Shown here: positions 18,073-25,976 of the stretch, one piece after another
How positions within the stretch are numbered: the first letter of the stretch is position 1
Layout of the letters: each line of letters opens with the position of its first letter
Assembly (NCBI RefSeq): GCF_000378425.1
Contig: NZ_KB899820.1
Span: 1 to 64,000 of the forward strand
Origin: Cohnella laeviribosi DSM 21336
GTDB lineage: Bacteria > Bacillota > Bacilli > Paenibacillales > Paenibacillaceae
Reading direction: 5' to 3'
Length of the DNA stretch: 64,000 nt
Made by a program: the position numbers and the translations under genes
Notes under the pieces: generated by a model
Databases searched by the model: none
The model's input: only the letters and a program-made list of their open reading frames with translations
Told to the model about the DNA's origin: nothing

Positions 18073-18104
18073 GCAAAAACGCCAGCATTCGCTGGCGTTT
18101 TTGC
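18073..18104 (+). terminator. sodA terminator
   Basis: A perfect 14-bp stem (GCAAAAACGCCAGC) with loop ATTC; the 3' arm ends in GTTTTTGC. Confidence 0.9.
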
Positions 18105-18117
18105 TGCGACGCATAGC

Positions 18118-18250
18118 CGCCATGTAGTCCGTCCAGTACCCTACATTGCACCCGCCCGCGATGCTCAATCGCCATGTAGTCCGTCCAGCACCCTACATCG
18201 CACCCGCCCGCGATGCTCAATCGCCATGTAGTCCGTCCAGTACCTCACTT
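18118..18250. repeat. Second locus of the 52-bp repeat (two full copies plus one partial)
   Basis: Copies start at 18118, 18170 and 18222, again exactly 52 bp apart. They share the opening CGCCATGTAGTCCGTCCAGT with the array at 384-941. The second half of the unit differs from that array (ACCCGCCCGCGATGCTCAAT here), so the two loci have diverged while keeping the period. Confidence 0.93.
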
Positions 18251-18708
18251 GGCTCCGAGCCGGCTATATTGGATTTTCTGCAGGATACGGGCTCCTTTCG
18301 CCTTTTTCCGGAACGTATGTTGTATTTTTTCCAATGAAAAAGCCCGAAAGCCGTGCGGATTCGGCTTCTTCGGGCCAAATAACTGGATATTTCCAACATA
18401 GACCGGCTTTCGTCGCCTGAACGGCGCATTCGATTGGAGTTTTTCCAATATAGACGCGTAGCCGAGTCGCAATGGACGCGTAACCCATAGACGTGTAACC
18501 CATAGACACGTAGCCTATAGACGCGTAACCGAGTTGCTCTATAGCCACGCCGGGGATATAGACGCATAGGCTGCGGCTGCTCAGACCGCGGTGGTGTACG
18601 GCGAATAACCGGTTCGGCAACCGGCAGAGCGCTTGGAAACCGTTCATCGGCCGGTCGCGTTTTCGGGAACGGACTTGAAGCCGGCGCAGGTTTAAGCCTG
18701 CCCGTCCG
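18251..18708. repeat. Gene-free stretch with modular and 15-bp repeats
   Basis: Three related segments contain TTTTCCAATGAAA, ATTTCCAACATAGAC and TTTTCCAATATAGAC, with their CCAA at 18331, 18393 and 18445. Between the first two lies a stem-forming GCCCGAA...TTCGGGC. From about 18449 to 18570 a degenerate 15-bp unit resembling ATAGACGCGTAACCC is repeated at least four times in tandem. Open frames here read as simple repeats (GYASIGYVSMGY...) and are not taken as genes. Confidence 0.75.
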
Positions 18709-19890
18709 CTAGCGTGCCTGCCGGGCAAAATAATCGCCCAGAATTTTGCGGAACACGTTGGGCCACGCCAGCGCTTCGAACTCCTCCCGGTTCACCCAGC
18801 GGTATCGGTCCGGCGTCGGCGGAACCGGTCCGTCGCTCGTTCCCGCTCCGTACAAAGCCGAATGCTCGCGAACCGCCGCCTGCCCGCGGCCTTGGCCCGC
18901 CGGGAGCGCAAACTCGGCGCCGTCCGCCTCCCACACGCGCAGAAACCAGTGCAGGTGCGAGAATACGTGCTCCGCCTCGCCGACATAGCGGCGCGGCAGC
19001 ACGCGCAGCCCCTCGGCGGCCAGAGCGCCGGCGAGCCAGTCGGGGCCGGCCTCGTCCGACTGCCACGATTCGGCGTCGGCCGCCTCCACATGCGGCAGCT
19101 CCCACATCCGCGCGAGCAGCCCCCGCTCCGGCCGCTGCCGCACCAGCACCCGGCCGTCCGGCCTCGCCGCAAGCACCGCGAGCCTGTGCTGCGGCTTCGG
19201 CGGTTTCGCCCGGCTCTTGACGGGTAGCTCCGTCTCCCGGCCCGCCAGCCTGCCCGCGCAGTGCTCCATCACCGGGCAGGTCAGGCAGTGCGGGGAACGC
19301 GGCGTGCAGACGAGCGCGCCCAGCTCCATCAGCGCCTGGTTGAAATCGCCGGCCGCTCCTTCGGGGATGAGTTCCTCCGCCAGAACCTCCATTTTGGCGC
19401 GCGTCGAAGGGCGGGCGATATCGTCGTCGATGCAGAAATAACGGGACAGCACGCGCATCACATTGCCGTCCACCGCCGGAACCGGCCGGTTAAACGCGAT
19501 GCTCATGATCGCCCCCGCCGTATACGGCCCGACGCCTTTGAGCCCGGACACCGCATCCTTATCGTCCGGCACGCGGCCCCCGTACCGCTCGGTCACCTGC
19601 TTGGCGGCCGCCTGCAGGTTGCGCGCGCGCGAGTAGTAGCCGAGCCCTTCCCACAGCTTGAGCACTTCCTCCTCCGGCGCTTCCGCCAAGTCGCGAACGG
19701 TCGGAAACCGCTCCACGAACCGGTTGAAGTACGGGATCACCGTGTCCACCCTCGTCTGCTGAAGCATGATTTCCGATACCCAGATGTGGTACGGGTCCCG
19801 GCTTCGGCGCCAGGGCAAATCCCGTTTCGACGCCCGGTACCATTCCAGCAGCCCGCGGGAAAAATACCTTTTCAGCTCGATCTCGTTCAT
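18709..19890 (-). CDS. mutY: A/G-specific adenine glycosylase
   Basis: 393-residue base-excision repair enzyme removing adenine opposite 8-oxoguanine. It has the catalytic Glu at E40 (SEIMLQQTRVDT), the helix-hairpin-helix LKGVGPYTAG at 117-126, the catalytic Asp D141 (VPAVDGNVMRV) and a 4Fe-4S cluster at C195, C202, C205 and C211 (C-x6-C-x2-C-x5-C). A C-terminal MutT-like domain recognises 8-oxoG. The frame extends to 20061, but the ATG at 19890 begins the conserved protein. It is 29 bp downstream of the AraC-type gene. Confidence 0.96.
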   Translation of the reverse strand: MNEIELKRYFSRGLLEWYRASKRDLPWRRSRDPYHIWVSEIMLQQTRVDTVIPYFNRFVERFPTVRDLAEAPEEEVLKLWEGLGYYSRARNLQAAAKQVTERYGGRVPDDKDAVSGLKGVGPYTAGAIMSIAFNRPVPAVDGNVMRVLSRYFCIDDDIARPSTRAKMEVLAEELIPEGAAGDFNQALMELGALVCTPRSPHCLTCPVMEHCAGRLAGRETELPVKSRAKPPKPQHRLAVLAARPDGRVLVRQRPERGLLARMWELPHVEAADAESWQSDEAGPDWLAGALAAEGLRVLPRRYVGEAEHVFSHLHWFLRVWEADGAEFALPAGQGRGQAAVREHSALYGAGTSDGPVPPTPDRYRWVNREEFEALAWPNVFRKILGDYFARQAR

Positions 19891-19919
19891 CCGCTTCCCC
19901 AGCGGCCCCCTTTCGCTTC

Positions 19920-20780
19920 TTATTCGCCGTCTCCCGAGCCCGGCCAGCCTCCCGCCAGCTTGCGGTAGCGGCTCGGCGTCAGCCCCGTGTGCGCCTTGAA
20001 CATCCGGGAGAAATAATAAATTTTCATGCCGATCCGGTTCGCCACGTCCGAGACGTTGCATTCCGGGTCAAGCAGCAGGGTCCGGGCCAGTTCCATCCGC
20101 CGCTGGTTGACGTACTGGATCGGGGAACACCCCATCATGCTTTTGAAAAAGACGATAAAATAGTTCGGGTGCAAAAAGACTTGGCGCGCCAGTTCCTCCA
20201 CGGTCAGATTCTCGCCGAGATGATCGTCTATGTACTGCAGCACCGTTCCGATTTTCTCCATCTCCTGGCTCGGCGCCTTGTCGGCCTTGGTGGCATCCTC
20301 CGGCAAATGCTCCAGAAAGACGCTGATCAGCTCAAGCATCGCCGCTTTCATCCGGAGCTTGGAGGTCAGGCCCGATTGGGCCGACAGCGCCGTGATCGTG
20401 TCCAGCAGCCGCTGCGCATCCGCCGTCTCCGCATGCACCGTATAAGGCAGCCTGAGCATCCGGTACAGATTCCAATCGCCGTAGCCGTCGCGAAAGTGGC
20501 ACCATTTGTATACCAGCTCCGAGCCCGCTTCCGCCGCAATTTCGTGTTTCGTTCCCGCAAAAATCAGGCTGCAGTCGCCGGGCTTGAGCGCGGTTTCGCC
20601 GTTTTCGAGCAGCAGCTTGCCTTCGCCTTTGACGACAAGGATAAACCGGTTGCAATCGTATGCGTCCAAACCGCCGGCGCGGTTGTCTTTCGCGACCGCC
20701 GTAGTCTCCGACGCGGCCGTCACCTCCACCTGCATATGTTCGAGATGATGCATCAATATGGTAAAATAAGAACGGGCCAT
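19920..20780 (-). CDS. AraC-family transcriptional regulator
   Basis: 286 residues. The N-terminal cupin-like ligand domain (about 30-120, RFILVVKGEGKLLLENGE...KPGDCSLIFAG) is followed by two C-terminal helix-turn-helix units (NLTVEELARQVFLHPNYFIVFFK and NVSDVANRIGMKIYYFSRMFK). GAGGAG precedes the ATG. The effector is unknown. mutY follows closely but is unlikely to be a regulatory target. Confidence 0.92.
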   Translation of the reverse strand: MARSYFTILMHHLEHMQVEVTAASETTAVAKDNRAGGLDAYDCNRFILVVKGEGKLLLENGETALKPGDCSLIFAGTKHEIAAEAGSELVYKWCHFRDGYGDWNLYRMLRLPYTVHAETADAQRLLDTITALSAQSGLTSKLRMKAAMLELISVFLEHLPEDATKADKAPSQEMEKIGTVLQYIDDHLGENLTVEELARQVFLHPNYFIVFFKSMMGCSPIQYVNQRRMELARTLLLDPECNVSDVANRIGMKIYYFSRMFKAHTGLTPSRYRKLAGGWPGSGDGE

Positions 20781-20862
20781 TTGTACTCCTCATGCTGTCT
20801 GAAATGATCTGCTCATACAAAGCTCCATTTTATAATAAGAAATCCCGAAGGAGAAGAGCGAA

Positions 20863-21240
20863 TTGTCGACGACTCCCGCAACCGCACGATTTTCAATGTT
20901 CAAAAAGACCGTCCCGCTCATTGCGGCCGCGGGCTTGTTCGCCCTTCTCGCCGCCTGCGGAAAGAGTGGCTCCGATACGGCAACGAGCCCGAGCCCGAAG
21001 CTCGAAGGGCCGAAGGAGACGGTCGCCCTGTACCGGAGCAACTGCATCTCCTGCCACGGGGCGGAACTGGAAGGCAAAATGGGCGACTCCACCAACCTTC
21101 AGCATGTCGGCGGCAAGCTGACCCTAGAGCAGATCCGCCGGCAAATCGCCGAAGGACGCGATCTCATGCCGGCGTTCAAGGATCGGCTGACCGCCGAACA
21201 GATCGACGCTCTCGCCTCCTGGCTGGCGGAGCGCCGCTAA
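20863..21240 (+). CDS. Membrane-anchored c-type cytochrome (lipoprotein)
   Basis: 125 residues. A lipoprotein signal ends in LLAAC (C32), so the mature protein is tethered by lipid to the outside of the membrane. The heme site is C61-ISC-H65 and the likely axial Met is M102 in GRDLMPAF. Size and layout match Bacillus cytochrome c-551 (CccB), a small electron carrier to the terminal oxidase. It starts at TTG with AAGGAGAA close upstream; the ATG at 20896 lacks a ribosome site and would shorten the signal peptide. Confidence 0.9.
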   Translation: MSTTPATARFSMFKKTVPLIAAAGLFALLAACGKSGSDTATSPSPKLEGPKETVALYRSNCISCHGAELEGKMGDSTNLQHVGGKLTLEQIRRQIAEGRDLMPAFKDRLTAEQIDALASWLAERR

Positions 21241-21274
21241 AGAAGCCTGCCCGACCGCCCGGAAGGCAAAACAA

Positions 21275-21303
21275 AACCCGGCCGTCCCGCAAGGCGTCCG
21301 GGC
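21275..21303 (-). terminator. Probable terminator after acpS
   Basis: A GC-rich imperfect stem (CCCGGACGCC and complement) is followed on the minus strand by TTTTGTTTTG, between the converging cytochrome and acpS genes. Confidence 0.5.
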
Positions 21304-21306
21304 CTT

Positions 21307-21702
21307 TCATGACTTTTGCTCCACAATCGCCGTTGCGGCGGCGGCGTTCCGTTCGTGCGTAATCGCCACATGGATGGCGTACCGTTCCGCGGCCAGACCC
21401 AGCCGCAACCACGCTTCGGCGGACAAGCGGCACACCGGCCGGCCGGCCGGATCGGGCAGCACCTCGATGTCGCGAAAGCCGACGGCCGCGCCGATGCCGC
21501 AGCCCAGCGCCTTCGCCACCGCTTCCTTGGCGGCGAAGCGCCCGGCGGCAAACTCGGCGGCCCTTCGCTTGGGCAAAGCGCTGCAGCGTTCCCGCTCGGC
21601 GTCGGTCAGCACGCGGGCAGCGAACCGTTCGCCGGTCCTCCCGTCCAGCACCGCTTCCATCCGCCGGAGATCGACGATGTCCAATCCGATTCCGATAATC
21701 AT
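21307..21702 (-). CDS. acpS: Holo-[acyl-carrier-protein] synthase
   Basis: 131-residue enzyme transferring phosphopantetheine from CoA to acyl carrier protein. The N-terminal GIGLDIVDLRRME (metal-binding Asp) and FAAGRFAAKEAVAKALG (metal-binding Glu) motifs are intact. A longer open frame exists, but the family start MIIGIGLD is at 21702, ten bases after the nadE stop. This spacing implies a nadE-acpS operon. Confidence 0.95.
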   Translation of the reverse strand: MIIGIGLDIVDLRRMEAVLDGRTGERFAARVLTDAERERCSALPKRRAAEFAAGRFAAKEAVAKALGCGIGAAVGFRDIEVLPDPAGRPVCRLSAEAWLRLGLAAERYAIHVAITHERNAAAATAIVEQKS

Positions 21703-21712
21703 AGGACGGCGG

Positions 21713-22522
21713 TCAAATGCCCGGAATCGGCTGGCGCTTGTGCTCGGTGCGGCGGTAGTGCCGCTCCAGAATTTCCCTTGCGGCCGGGTCGATGTCCTTG
21801 CCTTCGAGATAGTCGCTGTTCGCCTCGTACGAAACGCCAAGCTCGCCTTCGTCCGTCTGTCCTTCCCATAATCCGGCCGTCGGCGCCTTTTCCACCACTT
21901 CCGCCGGCACGCCCAGCCGCCGCGCAATCTGGCGGATCTGGCGCTTGTTCAGCGAGCTTAGCGGCGTAATGTCCACCGCTCCGTCGCCCCACTTCGTAAA
22001 GAACCCGGTCAGCGCCTCGGAAGCGTGGTCGGTCCCGACCACCAGCAAATTCAGATCGAAAGCGAGCGCATACTGGATGACCATTCTCGTGCGCGCCTTG
22101 ATGTTGCCTTTGCCCCCGCGGCTGATATGCCGGTGGATGCCGAGCGATTTGAACGCGTATTCCGTCTCCAGCGCGATTTCGTCCACCGCTTCGGCGATGT
22201 TCGTCTCGACTTTATGCGTCAGCTTGAACGCCTCCGCGACGGCGTAGCTGTGGTGGATGTCCTCCTGCTTGCCGTACGGCTGGAACACGCCGAGCGTGAT
22301 GTACTCCTTGCCGGTTTCGGCGGACAGCTCATCCGTCGCCATCTTGCACAGGCCGGTCGCCACCGCGCTGTCCACGCCGCCGCTGATGGCGATCAAAAGC
22401 CCCGACGCCCCCGCCTTTTTGACGTAGTCCTTCAGAAAATCCACCCGGCGCCGAATCTCCTCGTCGACGTCGATGACCGGCTTCACACCGAGCTTCGCGA
22501 TAATTTCCTGCTGCAGGCTCAT
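21713..22522 (-). CDS. nadE: NH3-dependent NAD+ synthetase
   Basis: 269-residue enzyme amidating nicotinate adenine dinucleotide to NAD+. The PP-loop is LLIAISGGVDSAVATGL. The deamido-NAD region reads GNIKARTRMVIQYALA and the C-terminal part AGLWEGQTDEGELG. No glutaminase domain is present, so it uses ammonia. The ATG at 22522 has GGAGAG eight bases upstream, while the one at 22546 has none. It probably shares a transcript with acpS. Confidence 0.96.
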   Translation of the reverse strand: MSLQQEIIAKLGVKPVIDVDEEIRRRVDFLKDYVKKAGASGLLIAISGGVDSAVATGLCKMATDELSAETGKEYITLGVFQPYGKQEDIHHSYAVAEAFKLTHKVETNIAEAVDEIALETEYAFKSLGIHRHISRGGKGNIKARTRMVIQYALAFDLNLLVVGTDHASEALTGFFTKWGDGAVDITPLSSLNKRQIRQIARRLGVPAEVVEKAPTAGLWEGQTDEGELGVSYEANSDYLEGKDIDPAAREILERHYRRTEHKRQPIPGI

Positions 22523-22602
22523 CGGATCACTCTCCGTTTGTTCCATAATTATGTAAACCGGGCGCCGTCCGCTTTCGGAGGCGCCAAAACTGCCGAAACG
22601 TT

Positions 22603-22638
22603 CAAAAAAAACCGCAAGTCCGTGGGACGAACCTGCGG
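22603..22638 (-). terminator. Terminator after the bacilliredoxin gene
   Basis: On the minus strand, the stem CCGCA...TGCGG with an inner GTCC/GGAC pair is followed by eight Ts, 11 bp past the stop. Confidence 0.85.
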
Positions 22639-22649
22639 GCTGTGCCGGC

Positions 22650-23084
22650 TTAGCGGCAGAAACGGTCGAACGCGGCCGTCAAATCGCCGGCAATCTCGCT
22701 TGCGCTGCGGTTCTCGATTTGGTGGCGCTCGATGAAATGCACGAGCTCGCCGTCCTTCAGCAGCGCGATCGACGGAGACGAGGGCGGATACGGCGCGAAA
22801 TATTCGCGCGCCTTGGCGGTCGCTTCCTTGTCCTGGCCGGCAAATACCGTGTACAGATTGTCCGGCAGCACGTCGTGCTTCAGCGCCTCGGCGACCCCCG
22901 GCCGGGCTTGGCCTGCCGCGCAGCCGCAGACGGAGTTGACGACGACAAGCGTCGTTCCCTTGGCGTTCGACAGCGCCTCTTCCACCTCTTCCGGCGTTCT
23001 CAGCTCCTTAATTCCGAGCCTGGTCAGCTCGTCGCGCATCGGTTGGACCATGTCCAGCATATATCTTTCAAACGACATCGACAT
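22650..23084 (-). CDS. Bacilliredoxin (BrxA/BrxB family)
   Basis: 144-residue thioredoxin-like protein with the C53-G-C55 active site (VVVNSVCGCAAGQARPG), the signature of the YphP/YqiW family. These proteins remove bacillithiol from mixed disulfides after oxidative stress. The frame opens at 23156, but conserved sequence begins at MSMSFERYMLDMV, so 23084 is taken. It has its own terminator. Confidence 0.93.
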   Translation of the reverse strand: MSMSFERYMLDMVQPMRDELTRLGIKELRTPEEVEEALSNAKGTTLVVVNSVCGCAAGQARPGVAEALKHDVLPDNLYTVFAGQDKEATAKAREYFAPYPPSSPSIALLKDGELVHFIERHQIENRSASEIAGDLTAAFDRFCR

Positions 23085-23299
23085 GATATCAGCCTCGCTT
23101 CCCGTGTCCGTAATTGCGGTTTGATCCGCTTGATTCATTATACCGCGATGCCGCAAGCACCGTCAAAACGCAAAACCCTGACTGCGCCGCCAGGGTCCGT
23201 CCGTTCTCGTTATGGTTCGGGTCTATTGCGCGGGTTCGCTCCGCCTTGCGTCTCCTCGTTTTGCCGGCCCTTTGCGGCAGGCGGATACCGTGCGCTGCC

Positions 23300-23491
23300 T
23301 CAAGGCTCGTCCAGCACTTCGGGCACGGGAAAACGGGGATCGGGATACGGAAGCCCTCCGGCGGCGAAATCGCCGTCTCTCTCGACCCGGTCCCGCTCCT
23401 TGCGGGCGCGAAAGCCGTTGCCATTGCTTGCGGCCGAGCCGGACTCCCGTCCCGCCCCCCGTCTCTCGTATCGTTTGCGATTTTCGGTCAT
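23300..23491 (-). CDS. Small hypothetical protein, 63 residues
   Basis: GGAGG lies eight bases before the ATG. The product is highly charged at the N-terminus (MTENRKRYERRG...) and ends in a proline-rich tail, LPYPDPRFPVPEVLDEP. There is no membrane segment or recognised domain. It follows the 41-residue gene by 24 bp, so the two probably form one transcript. Function unknown; the ribosome site and spacing are the support. Confidence 0.6.
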   Translation of the reverse strand: MTENRKRYERRGAGRESGSAASNGNGFRARKERDRVERDGDFAAGGLPYPDPRFPVPEVLDEP

Positions 23492-23515
23492 GGCTTAAGC
23501 CTCCGCGTCCGGAGC

Positions 23516-23641
23516 TCAGGTCGAAGGACGATCCGGCCCGTCCAGTTTTTTGTCGTACCCGCGGTCAAGCGGGGAACGGTCGCGCTGCCGTTTTTTCTCG
23601 GGAACACGTTCTTCCTGGGAAGGGGATTTCGGATTGGACAT
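23516..23641 (-). CDS. Small hypothetical protein, 41 residues
   Basis: An ATG at 23641 is preceded by AAGGAGG with eight bases between. The peptide starts MSNPKSPSQEERVPEKKR and ends LDRGYDKKLDGPDRPST. It is hydrophilic, rich in Lys, Arg, Asp and Glu, and likely disordered. It is first of a two-gene run with the 63-residue ORF and diverges from the BaiN-type gene. No function can be proposed. Confidence 0.6.
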   Translation of the reverse strand: MSNPKSPSQEERVPEKKRQRDRSPLDRGYDKKLDGPDRPST

Positions 23642-23850
23642 GGGCGCATCCTCCTTAGTTGGATCATTCGCCCTTATTGTTGGCCAAGCGCGAGGCCATT
23701 ATGCGTTTGTTGCGGCTTGCCGGAACGGATGCCGATGCGCCGGGGAAACGAACGGGCCTTTGGCCTGGACGCCGCTTTTCTTTGCGCTTCCTTAACGCTA
23801 CAATATGAAAAATAAACCTCGAATTCAGGATTCGGAAAGCGAGAGCGAAC

Positions 23851-25131
23851 GTGAGCAAAATGTGGGACGTTATCGTCATCGGCGGAGGGCCGGCGGGCCT
23901 GATGGCCGCGATCGCGGCGGCGGAGGGGGGCGCCCGGACGCTGTTGCTCGACAAGGGAGACAAGCTCGGGCGCAAGCTTGGCATATCCGGCGGCGGACGC
24001 TGCAATGTCACGAACAATAAGGATGCACAGGAGCTGATCCGCTATTTGCCGGGCAACGGGCGGTTTCTGCACAGCGCGCTGTCCCGCTTCGGAAGCCGGG
24101 AGATCGTCGCCTTTTTCGAAGGGCTTGGCATCGCCCTGAAAGAGGAAGATCACGGACGGATGTTTCCGGTTTCGGACCGGGCCAAAACGGTGGTCGACGC
24201 ATTGGTCGGACAAGTCCGGCGCGCCGGCGTCGAAATCCGCGTTCATCAAAAGGTGGCAAAGGTGCTGTACGACGGCGGCCGGACGGCCGGCGTGCTGCTG
24301 GCGTCCGGAGAGAAAATCGCGTCTTCGTGCGTCATCGTGGCGACCGGCGGCAAGTCGGTGCCGCATACCGGCTCCACCGGCGACGGCTACGCGTGGGCGG
24401 AAGAAGCCGGACATACGATTACCGAGCTTTACCCGACGGAAGTGCCGATCACGTCCGGCGAGCCATGGATCAAGGAGCGGGAGCTGCAGGGGTTGTCGCT
24501 GCGGGACGTAAAGCTTACCGTTCTGGACGGAAGCGGCAAAAGCGTCGTCTCGCACGAAGGCGACATGATTTTCACGCATTTCGGCCTGTCCGGACCGGCG
24601 GCGCTCCGCTGCAGCCAGTTCGTCGTCAAGACGCTGCGGGCCGGCAAAGGCCCGGTAACGGTCGCGATCGATCTTTTTCCCGGGAAGCAGGCGGAAGAGC
24701 TCGCTTCCGGCTTGGGGACGGCGGCCCGCGCCGAACCGCGCAAGGCGGCCAAAACGCTGGTCAAGGGCCTGTTGCCGGAACGGATGGTTCCGCTGCTGAT
24801 GCGAAAGGCCGAGCTGGACCCGGAGATGGCCGCCGCGAACGTGTCCAAAGCCGCCTGGCTGAAGCTGGCGCAGCTATGCAAGAGCTTTCCGGTGCAGGCG
24901 ACGGGGACGCTTTCCCTCGAGGAAGCGTTCATCACCGGAGGAGGCGTTAACGTCAAAGAGGTCCATCCCGCAACGATGGAGTCCAAGCGGATGCCGGGGC
25001 TGTACTTCTGCGGCGAAGTGCTGGACGTGCACGGCTATACCGGCGGCTACAACATTACCGCCGCCTTCGCGTCGGGACGGGCCGCGGGGACGGCGGCGGC
25101 GCAAGCATGCCGGGAAGCCAGCCGGCCGTAG
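23851..25131 (+). CDS. BaiN/HI0933-family FAD-dependent oxidoreductase
   Basis: 426 residues. The FAD-binding start is VIVIGGGPAGLMAAIAAAE (about 8-26), followed by the family hallmark GRKLGISGGGRCNVTN. The C-terminal FAD site reads GLYFCGEVLDVHGYTGGYN. Family members reduce diverse substrates; the physiological substrate here is unknown. It starts at GTG (MSKMWDV...). It converges with the ABC permease gene, with only 4 bp between stops. Confidence 0.92.
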   Translation: MSKMWDVIVIGGGPAGLMAAIAAAEGGARTLLLDKGDKLGRKLGISGGGRCNVTNNKDAQELIRYLPGNGRFLHSALSRFGSREIVAFFEGLGIALKEEDHGRMFPVSDRAKTVVDALVGQVRRAGVEIRVHQKVAKVLYDGGRTAGVLLASGEKIASSCVIVATGGKSVPHTGSTGDGYAWAEEAGHTITELYPTEVPITSGEPWIKERELQGLSLRDVKLTVLDGSGKSVVSHEGDMIFTHFGLSGPAALRCSQFVVKTLRAGKGPVTVAIDLFPGKQAEELASGLGTAARAEPRKAAKTLVKGLLPERMVPLLMRKAELDPEMAAANVSKAAWLKLAQLCKSFPVQATGTLSLEEAFITGGGVNVKEVHPATMESKRMPGLYFCGEVLDVHGYTGGYNITAAFASGRAAGTAAAQACREASRP

Positions 25132-25135
25132 CCGC

Positions 25136-25963
25136 TTATTTGCCGCCCGTAAACGTAATGCCCTGAACGAAAAACCGGTTGAAGAACACGTAGATCAACA
25201 GCGCCGGCAACGTCATGATGATCGAGGCGGCCATAATATAGTTCCAGAAGCTGATGTACTGGCCCTTGAACGTGTTCAGCCCGACCGAGAGCGTAAACAT
25301 CGCTTTGTCGGACATCAGCATGAGCGGCTTGAGGAACTCGTTCCACGCCCCCATGAAGATGAAGATCGTCTGCGCGGCAAGCGCGGGCTTGGCCAGCGGC
25401 AGCACGACGCGGAAAAACGTTCCGAACCGCCCAAGGCCGTCCAGTTCGGCCGCCTCCTCCAATTCCTTCGGGAAATTGATGAAAAACTGCCGCATCATAA
25501 AGATGTACGTCGCCTGCGCAGCCATCGGCACGATGATCGCCTGATAGCTGTTCAGCCAGCCGAGCTCTTTGATGATGAGATAACTCGGAATGATCGTCAG
25601 CTGTCCCGGAATCATGATCATCCCGAGAATGCTGTAGAACATCAGCGTGCTGCCCGGAAACTTGATGCGCGCAAGGGCGTAGCCCGCCAGGGAGTTGAAC
25701 AGCAGATTGAACACGGTGACGGACACGGCGATGAAGGCGCTGTTCAGGAACCATCTGCCGAACATCGGCTCCTGCTGCAATATCGTTTTATAATTGTCGA
25801 GCGTAAAATGCCTCGGAATCAGGTGCATGCCGCCGGAGACGATCTCGTGAAGCGGCTTGAACGAAGCCGACAAAGCCCACAGAAACGGCACGAACGTGAC
25901 GATCGCGTATATCCCCAGAATGACGTAGACCAGCGGCCTGAGACGCGAAACCTTCGGACTCAT
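25136..25963 (-). CDS. Sugar ABC transporter permease (MalG-type)
   Basis: 275-residue integral membrane protein with about six helices and the EAA loop EEAAELDGLGRFGTFFRVVLPLAKPAL that contacts the ATPase. It has a cytosolic N-terminus and the family end FFVQGITFTGGK. GGAGGCGGG precedes the ATG, 13 bp after the MalF-type gene. Last gene of the LacI-controlled operon; no ATPase gene is present, so a shared MsmX-type ATPase elsewhere is expected. Confidence 0.95.
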   Translation of the reverse strand: MSPKVSRLRPLVYVILGIYAIVTFVPFLWALSASFKPLHEIVSGGMHLIPRHFTLDNYKTILQQEPMFGRWFLNSAFIAVSVTVFNLLFNSLAGYALARIKFPGSTLMFYSILGMIMIPGQLTIIPSYLIIKELGWLNSYQAIIVPMAAQATYIFMMRQFFINFPKELEEAAELDGLGRFGTFFRVVLPLAKPALAAQTIFIFMGAWNEFLKPLMLMSDKAMFTLSVGLNTFKGQYISFWNYIMAASIIMTLPALLIYVFFNRFFVQGITFTGGK

Positions 25964-25976
25964 TTTTCCCGCCTCC

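Noticed and set aside
18264-18728. Minus-strand frame of 154 codons in the repeat region
   Set aside because: It consists of translated 15-bp repeats and intergenic hairpins, without a ribosome site or any recognisable domain.
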